Below are positions 52,503-58,625 of a DNA stretch of 58,625 nt, in pieces (within the stretch, counting starts at the first letter, position 1; each line of letters opens with the position of its first letter). The notes below the pieces were generated by a model. The model searched no databases. It was not told where the DNA came from and worked only from the letters and a program-made list of their open reading frames with translations. The DNA comes from an uncultured Lachnospira sp. (GTDB lineage: Bacteria > Bacillota > Clostridia > Lachnospirales > Lachnospiraceae). Position numbers and translations under genes: made by a program. The DNA is taken from positions 1-58,625 of the forward strand of contig CAMHLZ010000019.1 in the NCBI GenBank assembly GCA_946186125.1. Direction: 5' to 3'.

Positions 52503-52633
52503 GTCGTTTGTACGGATGATGCTTCCGGTATAAATATACACAGGATATGGTTCTGTGTGATAAAAGTATCAGTATAACAATAAGATATTGCATAGGACAG
52601 ACTAAATAAATACATACAGGAAAGGATGGAACA

Positions 52634-55600
52634 ATGAGGGAGATAATGAAACATAACAAAAAGTTAAAGAGACTGCTATCCCTGATACTTGTAATAGCCA
52701 TTACGGTAACAGGAATGCATCTTGAAAACATCACAATGAAGGTATATGGAGCCACACCGTCAGGGTATACCACCATATACTTAAAAGATGATACAAAAGA
52801 GAGCTGGATTGGTGATAATAACGCCGTTATACAGCTGGTTGATAATACTAAGGGGCATCATTATTACATAATGAAGCAGGAAGATGATAACACCTGGAGC
52901 TGCAGGGTGCCTGCATCAGCATATAACATAACATTTAACAGGTTAAGCCCTGATAAAAAGACACAATGGAATTCGTGGAGTGCAGGCGGACGCGGAAGCA
53001 ACAGGGATGATTATTCCACATGGAAGAGTACATATCATGCAACAGTACCTGAGCACGGATACTGGGACGGAATATCCGTGGTGGATAATGACTACTTCCA
53101 TGAAGGTGATGTGGTATATCTGGATTTTTATGAATTTACGGACGAGGACGGAAAATATCTGTGGGAGCAGACAAACGCCGCATTTTATATAAACTTTACA
53201 GATTATTCCAAGGCAGATAATGAAGGAAAAGATATAGAGATATCAAAAGCAGACAAAGAACTTGTGTCGCCGGTAATACTTACGGATTCACCGGAGACAC
53301 AGGTTTATCGTCATGTCATTACAAAGGATGAGGAAGGTGCTACAGAACTTAGATTCTTCAGGGGAAATGATAAGTATCTGTGGAATGATTCCGTATTAAT
53401 GAGGTACAGCGATTATAAGGCAGGAAACAACTGTGTAAAGGTACAGGGATGGGATAACTTAGGATACGTGTGTCCTTATGTGCCGAGAAGACACATTATA
53501 CAGATAGACAGTTTTGATATAAAGGCAGAGGGAAGAAAAAAAGTAAACAGGAAAATCACTCTTGACCTTGAAATAGAAGGAGAAGTGGAACTGTTATCAA
53601 AAGAAGACACCGTAATCAGCATCACAAAAACCGACAGTGCCGGAAATGAATATGAATGCAGTGAAGGTGAGTTTTTATATGATGAGAGTAAAAATGAGTG
53701 GAATCACAGGGAGCTGATATTTAAAGAAAGTGGAAATTATCATATCCATGCAGAAATTACGGACGGATATGATGTATTTAAGGCAGATGAATATATTACG
53801 GTTGCAGATGATAAAGCGCCGGAAGCGTCATTTACGCTGAATCCAGGTGAGGGAGAAGAGACAGATTCTGACTTTGTATATGTCAGGGATGCATCAGGAA
53901 CATTACATCTTACAGTGACAGACGGTTCCGTATCTGAGCCGGAAGATGACATTGCATCGAAGCTGTACAGGATATACCATGATTCAGATAATGACGGAGT
54001 ATATGCAGAGGATGAAATCATTGAGGAAAGAGAGTATGACGGTGAATGGACAAAAGAACTTACGGATGTAGGAAAGTACAAGGTAACACTTGATGTAAGG
54101 GAAACATTTGAAGACACCATCCCGGAGCTTATTGACGATACCATATTTTTAACGGGACATTGTGAAAAGGAGTTTGAAGCAGCCAACCGTGCACCGGAAT
54201 CGGCGGTGGATGTCTTAAAGAGTAAAAAGGCGGATGTGGTATTTACGGTTGGAGAAGCAGATGAAGAACTCAAAAAAGGTTATGGCAATGCATCAAAAAA
54301 GCTTGAAGAAGAACTGGAAAGCAGAGGGATTCAGGCGGATGTAACGGTTGTATCTGCATCCGGCATAGAGACAGTCGATGAATTTGAATGGAAAGACTGT
54401 GACTGGAATGGTATTCATGGAAAAGTAACAAACATACAACATGACGGAAAAAACATAAAATTCAAAGGATACCAGAGAAATCCGGTGAAGGACTTCTGTT
54501 ATACAGAGGACAACCGCTACAGAAAGAAGTCTGTTGAATTTGACATTGAAAGAGATGAAGTGAGCTGGCACAGTGTAGAGGGTGTGGGATTTTTATTTAA
54601 TACTGCATATACGGAAAACTGGTATATTCAGGGATACTGCATGCTCTGGACTCAGACAGGAATAGGAATATATCAGATAGACCGTAGAGGAAGATACGAC
54701 CTTGTAAATATGAAATACATTGCAGATGCCGGAAGGCTGATACATATGGAACCGTGCACGTTGAAGGGAGAAAAACACCATTTCAGAATTGATATAGACG
54801 GAAATGTCATAACGGTGTACTGTGATGGAAATATAACCATTTCAGAACTGGCACTTCCGGATGACGGTATAGAGGCGTATGGCTTCGGACCAATGTTAGA
54901 TAACTCCACACACTGGTGTGATTATATTGCAACAGCCGAATTTTCCGACATATTGGTCACAAGACCAACGACCCAAACCTTACCCGACGTAATTAACACC
55001 CACGATTGGACCCCGGGCACAAACCACTACGTGCTCCACCTAAGCGACACTGTGGTACCGGAATTATCAGACGAATCAAAAGCGGCAGATACAGCCGCGG
55101 CACTGCTTTCAAAAGACGTAAAATTCTTTGGAATCGGAAAGGAAGCGGCAGAGAATGATTACAACCGTCTCATTAACATAATGGATGGTGCCGGAGAAAA
55201 CATCCCTCTTAAGGAAGATGAGCCGGATGTGGATGCAGCGGTAAATCAGGCAGCCACAGAAATAATTAACGACATCTTAAGCAAAGATTATACCGTGGGA
55301 GAGTGCGTAACCACGGATGAAGAAGTGGAATACACCGGAACATACACAGACCCTGAAAACGATGCAAAAGGTGCAGAGCAGTGGCAGTATGAGTATGACC
55401 CTGCGGTATTCGGCGGAGGAGACAGGGAAAACATAACACTGGAAAACCCAATAACATTATTTGAAAGACCGGGAGCATATACCATAACGCACCTGATAAG
55501 CGATGACCCGACAAATGGAAATGCAAACCTTGGAGGCTATGCAAAATGGGCAGATACAGATGAATACAAAAAGCTTATCATTGCCCACACAAGACCTGTG

Positions 55601-58600
55601 GCAGAGACAGAAGTTACCATGATGCAGAAAGAAAATGACAGCACAAAATGCATGGTAAATGTAAGCTATAAAGCATATGACCCTGACCATCCGTCAGATG
55701 AAAAGAAGGGCATAAGGGAAGAAAAATATTACTACAAAGAAGTCACGGACAGCACATGGACAGAAGGAAGAATGCCTTCAGAAGTGGAGATGGGAAAAAC
55801 CTACCTTGTAAAATACACTGTTAAAGACATTGAAGGAGAAGAGAGCCGTCCGTGCGTAACGGCAGTAAATACAAATGATGCAAGAGTCTATGTAAAACCG
55901 GAGGATAACACCCCGCCGGAAGTAAACTTAAGCACAGACAGGGAAACGGTAAATGTGGGAGAAAGCTTCTACATAGAAGGTTCAGCCACGGATGATAACG
56001 GAGTGGCATCATTTGAAATACGCTGCAATGGCGCACTGCTGGCCGAAAAATACGGAAGATATGAATGCAACAGTGCCGAGGCAGTAGAACTCACCATAAC
56101 CGCAAAGGCAACAGACATAGCGGGAAATACCGCTACAAAGACAAAAATCGTAACAGTGACGGATAACAGTGACACGGTTCCGCCTGAGATAACCGTTACC
56201 TCGCCGAAAGACGGAGTAATATCGGGAATCACGGACATAGTGGGAACCATTAAGGATAATAAAGGAATAAAATCATATAAGACCACAATGACAAAGCTTA
56301 ATGAAGACGGAACAGACGGTGAAACCGTTACATTAAGCGCAGGAACAGGTGAAATCATAGAAGGTGTCATAGCCGCTATAGATACGGACAGTTTAAGTGC
56401 AGGAAAGTATAAGGTAGTCATATCGGCAGAGGATGTGTCAGGACTTAAAAGTGAGTTTACAGGAATCATAACCTACACAGAGACAGTTAAGGACAACGTG
56501 GTGCCATACACATCCATAAGTGGAATCGCATATGAAAAAGAATCTGAAAGAGTGCAGGTTACAGGCTCAGTATATGACGAAAATGCACTTGCAGGATATG
56601 AAGTGAAACTTTACAGAAAAGATAATGAAGCCGTAAAGACTGTTATTGCACAGGGAGCAGAACCTGTAAGGGACGGCATACTTGCAGAAATACCGGAAGA
56701 AATATTAAGTGCAGGAACATATATAACCGAACTGACTGCAAAAGATACAGCAGGCAACATCTCTGTTACAAAGGCAGAGTTTACTTATGATGCAGAAAAG
56801 AAAATCATAAAAGATGAAGACACACAGCCGCCTGTGATAGCAGCGGATATAAAGGCATATATCGATAAGGAAGGCTTAAACGTAACACTGAAGGGAACCA
56901 TAGAAGATTATAACCTTAAGGAATATACGGTAACGGGAATCAAAAAAAATCCGGACGGAACCGTAAGCTTAAATACACAGATAGCAAAAGGAACCGGAAA
57001 CATAAAAGACGGTGACATAGCCGCATACACGTTTAAGGAAGTAAGTGAAGGAGAATATATTATTCTCATAAATGCAGAAGATAACGCAGGAAACACAAAG
57101 CAGAACAGCTACAGCATAAAGGTGACAAAAAACGGAACCATAGACGACGGAAAGAAGACTGATCCGGCCGCAGGATTGTCAATGACATTATCAAAAACCA
57201 CGGCAGACATAAGCGAAACAGTATCTGCATACGTCTCATATCCTGAAAATGCAGAAAATGTAACAGTAACTGCGGACAATGCATATGTAAAGATGACAGG
57301 CCGCACTGCGCAGATTACAAAGACGGAGCCCGGAGAAACACACATCACCCTTAAGGCAGTGATATCCGGCGAAGAAAAGAGCATAACGCAAACCTTAAGA
57401 TTCTTTGACAGAACAGACAAAATCCATCCGACGGCAGATTTCATATCGCCGGAAGCGGACAGTGAGATAAAGACAAAGACAGACATCACCGCCACGATTA
57501 ATGATGAGACATCACTTGCTTATTACAGACTGGAATACAAAATGGCGGGAACAGACGAATACAGACTGCTTTCAGAAGGAACTGAAAGTGTGGAAAGTGC
57601 GAAGATAGGTGAAATAGACCCGTCAGTCCTCATGAACGGTATGTATATCTTAAGAATCACGGCTGTTGACAACGGCGGAAACCGTTTAACAGTAGAGAGA
57701 AACATAAATATAGCAGGAAACTTAAAAACAGGAAACATGTCAATCGGATTTACCGATATCAGTGCAAATGTAACAGGAATACCGCTAAATGTGACAAGAA
57801 GCTATGACAGCAGAAACAAGGCACAGGGAGACTTCGGAACAGGATGGAGTCTCGGCATGGAAAGCGTTAAGCTTACTGAAAGCTCCGACATCCTTCAGGG
57901 ATATGAAAGAGTACAGGTGGGAGACAGACTGTCCACAGTCTACTACATGAGACAGACAAAGTGCCACGACATAACGGTAACCTACGGGGACGGAAGAAGC
58001 GACAGATTTAAACTAAAGCTTACACCGGAAAGAAGTGCCCTCATACCAATCTATGAAGTAAAGGTGAACTTTGAATGTGTAACGGATAAAAAAGTAAAGC
58101 TGTCACTTAAGGGAGACAATACCGCCATAGTAAGCGGAACAGGACTTATATTTATGGATGATGAAAAGCTTTCGGCACATTCATACATACTTACAAAGCC
58201 GGACGGCACAAAATATTATCTGGATGCGGACCACGGACTTTTAAAGGCAGAGGATAAAAACGGCAACACCGTAAACATATCACGTAACGGAATGACCCAT
58301 TCAGACGGAAACGGCGTGAAATTCACAAGAGATGAGCAGGGAAGAATCATAAAGGCAGAAGAAAAAGACGAAAAGGGAGAGACCGTAAAGGAAATCACAT
58401 ACGCCTACGACAGCCGCAATGATTTAATAACGGTAACTGACAACGCAGGAAGAACAGTAACATTTACCTATGATGAAGAGCATAACCTTACTGACATAAC
58501 AGACCCTGAAGGAATCGCGGTAGCAAGAAACATATACGATGAAGACGGAAGGCTGACAGCGACCATAGATGCAGAAGGAAACCGTACGGAATATGAGCAT

Positions 58601-58625
58601 GACACAGACGGCAGAACGGAGACAG
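52634..58625 (+). CDS. Giant secreted Rhs/YD-repeat protein (5' part, cut by window end)
   Basis: An open frame of 1997 codons running off the window; I checked the frame at both ends and near 54956. ATG at 52634 follows AAAGGATGG. A signal peptide spans about residues 1-38 (ending KVYGA). N-terminal carbohydrate-module-like sequence (40-150) and Ig-like parts follow. A lectin/LamG-like region spans about 580-775 and a vWA-like stretch about 794-880. Repeated Ig-like domains (PPEVNLSTDRETVNVGESFYI..; ITSPKDGVISG..) span about 985-1690. The classic Rhs entry NVTGIPLNVTRSYDSRNKAQGDFGTGWSLG lies near 1705-1740, and YD repeats (TFTYDEEHNLTDITDPEG, IYDEDGRLTATIDAEG) begin near 1915. Rhs proteins often carry a C-terminal toxin, which is outside the window. 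Its composition is GC-richer than its neighbours. Confidence 0.9.
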   Translation, partial: MREIMKHNKKLKRLLSLILVIAITVTGMHLENITMKVYGATPSGYTTIYLKDDTKESWIGDNNAVIQLVDNTKGHHYYIMKQEDDNTWSCRVPASAYNITFNRLSPDKKTQWNSWSAGGRGSNRDDYSTWKSTYHATVPEHGYWDGISVVDNDYFHEGDVVYLDFYEFTDEDGKYLWEQTNAAFYINFTDYSKADNEGKDIEISKADKELVSPVILTDSPETQVYRHVITKDEEGATELRFFRGNDKYLWNDSVLMRYSDYKAGNNCVKVQGWDNLGYVCPYVPRRHIIQIDSFDIKAEGRKKVNRKITLDLEIEGEVELLSKEDTVISITKTDSAGNEYECSEGEFLYDESKNEWNHRELIFKESGNYHIHAEITDGYDVFKADEYITVADDKAPEASFTLNPGEGEETDSDFVYVRDASGTLHLTVTDGSVSEPEDDIASKLYRIYHDSDNDGVYAEDEIIEEREYDGEWTKELTDVGKYKVTLDVRETFEDTIPELIDDTIFLTGHCEKEFEAANRAPESAVDVLKSKKADVVFTVGEADEELKKGYGNASKKLEEELESRGIQADVTVVSASGIETVDEFEWKDCDWNGIHGKVTNIQHDGKNIKFKGYQRNPVKDFCYTEDNRYRKKSVEFDIERDEVSWHSVEGVGFLFNTAYTENWYIQGYCMLWTQTGIGIYQIDRRGRYDLVNMKYIADAGRLIHMEPCTLKGEKHHFRIDIDGNVITVYCDGNITISELALPDDGIEAYGFGPMLDNSTHWCDYIATAEFSDILVTRPTTQTLPDVINTHDWTPGTNHYVLHLSDTVVPELSDESKAADTAAALLSKDVKFFGIGKEAAENDYNRLINIMDGAGENIPLKEDEPDVDAAVNQAATEIINDILSKDYTVGECVTTDEEVEYTGTYTDPENDAKGAEQWQYEYDPAVFGGGDRENITLENPITLFERPGAYTITHLISDDPTNGNANLGGYAKWADTDEYKKLIIAHTRPVAETEVTMMQKENDSTKCMVNVSYKAYDPDHPSDEKKGIREEKYYYKEVTDSTWTEGRMPSEVEMGKTYLVKYTVKDIEGEESRPCVTAVNTNDARVYVKPEDNTPPEVNLSTDRETVNVGESFYIEGSATDDNGVASFEIRCNGALLAEKYGRYECNSAEAVELTITAKATDIAGNTATKTKIVTVTDNSDTVPPEITVTSPKDGVISGITDIVGTIKDNKGIKSYKTTMTKLNEDGTDGETVTLSAGTGEIIEGVIAAIDTDSLSAGKYKVVISAEDVSGLKSEFTGIITYTETVKDNVVPYTSISGIAYEKESERVQVTGSVYDENALAGYEVKLYRKDNEAVKTVIAQGAEPVRDGILAEIPEEILSAGTYITELTAKDTAGNISVTKAEFTYDAEKKIIKDEDTQPPVIAADIKAYIDKEGLNVTLKGTIEDYNLKEYTVTGIKKNPDGTVSLNTQIAKGTGNIKDGDIAAYTFKEVSEGEYIILINAEDNAGNTKQNSYSIKVTKNGTIDDGKKTDPAAGLSMTLSKTTADISETVSAYVSYPENAENVTVTADNAYVKMTGRTAQITKTEPGETHITLKAVISGEEKSITQTLRFFDRTDKIHPTADFISPEADSEIKTKTDITATINDETSLAYYRLEYKMAGTDEYRLLSEGTESVESAKIGEIDPSVLMNGMYILRITAVDNGGNRLTVERNINIAGNLKTGNMSIGFTDISANVTGIPLNVTRSYDSRNKAQGDFGTGWSLGMESVKLTESSDILQGYERVQVGDRLSTVYYMRQTKCHDITVTYGDGRSDRFKLKLTPERSALIPIYEVKVNFECVTDKKVKLSLKGDNTAIVSGTGLIFMDDEKLSAHSYILTKPDGTKYYLDADHGLLKAEDKNGNTVNISRNGMTHSDGNGVKFTRDEQGRIIKAEEKDEKGETVKEITYAYDSRNDLITVTDNAGRTVTFTYDEEHNLTDITDPEGIAVARNIYDEDGRLTATIDAEGNRTEYEHDTDGRTET

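Noticed and set aside
53740-58398. Many minus-strand frames opposite the Rhs gene
   Set aside because: They are shadows of the continuous plus-strand frame, which holds a signal peptide, Ig-like, Rhs and YD motifs.

Overview
This window looks like chromosomal DNA of an anaerobic, low-GC Gram-positive bacterium of the class Clostridia, most likely a Lachnospiraceae-type gut or rumen commensal. The reasons are the AT-rich sequence with strong AGGAGG-type ribosome binding sites, the Firmicutes-typical order rplS-lepB-rbgA-rnhB-fliK-like-flhB-like-yraN, tandem secreted CotH proteins with InlB-type and Fn3-type repeats, a minimal SufC/SufB pair, and oxygen-sensitive nitrogenase-like enzymes. The taxonomic call is inference. 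Nearly every gene is on the plus strand.

Layout. 1-3.8 kb: a MATE exporter, a FliD-like protein and a VanZ-RDD membrane protein. 4.0-7.3 kb: an IscR-like Rrf2 regulator, cysteine desulfurase, a NifU/IscU scaffold and a LysR regulator. 7.4-12.6 kb: an SsuABC/TauABC-type ABC importer, a DUF4418 membrane protein and a MacB-like FtsX/LolD ABC pair. 12.6-22.7 kb: a sulfur and nitrogenase-like operon. 23.0-29.1 kb: SufC/SufB and SbcDC. 29.2-34.3 kb: two CotH-like surface proteins. 34.3-45.9 kb: a housekeeping run (greA, rplS, lepB, rbgA, rnhB, fliK-like, flhB-like, yraN, pgeF, DUF512, der, plsY, gpsA). 45.9-52.3 kb: a MalT/LuxR-type regulator, a DUF2442 protein, a surface-protein pseudogene, a second MATE exporter, an SH3 protein and a lipoprotein. 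52.6 kb to the end: an open, very large secreted Rhs/YD-repeat protein cut by the window edge.

The main discovery candidate is at 4-22.7 kb, above all 12.6-22.7 kb. Its order is cysK, a DUF2292 small protein, a structured RNA with an aberrant tRNA-Cys(GCA)-like gene, nifB-like, nifX-like, nifH-like, a second divergent cysteine synthase, nifD-like, nifK-like, a Cys-rich nifX-like gene, a cystathionine gamma-synthase/lyase-type enzyme and a PatB/MalY C-S lyase. The P-cluster cysteines, the NifH cluster cysteines and a Cys275-equivalent cofactor ligand are all visible. The FeMo-co histidine is not at its expected place, and nifE, nifN, nifV and the PII-like nifI genes are absent from the window. 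A cysteine synthase sits between nifH and nifD, the position nifI usually occupies in Clostridia. I infer a nitrogenase-like reductase for assimilating organic sulfur, related in logic to the methylthio-alkane reductases. The importer would bring in an organosulfur compound, the NifHDK-like enzyme would cleave C-S bonds reductively, the two CysK enzymes would trap the sulfur as cysteine, and the PLP enzymes would move it to homocysteine and methionine. The substrate cannot be read from sequence.

The tRNA-Cys-like RNA inside this operon is the most unusual single element. It has an A28-G42 mismatch, no A14 and a six-base D-loop. It can form a 7-bp acceptor stem with A73, or an 8-bp stem with U73, the discriminator base expected for tRNA-Cys.
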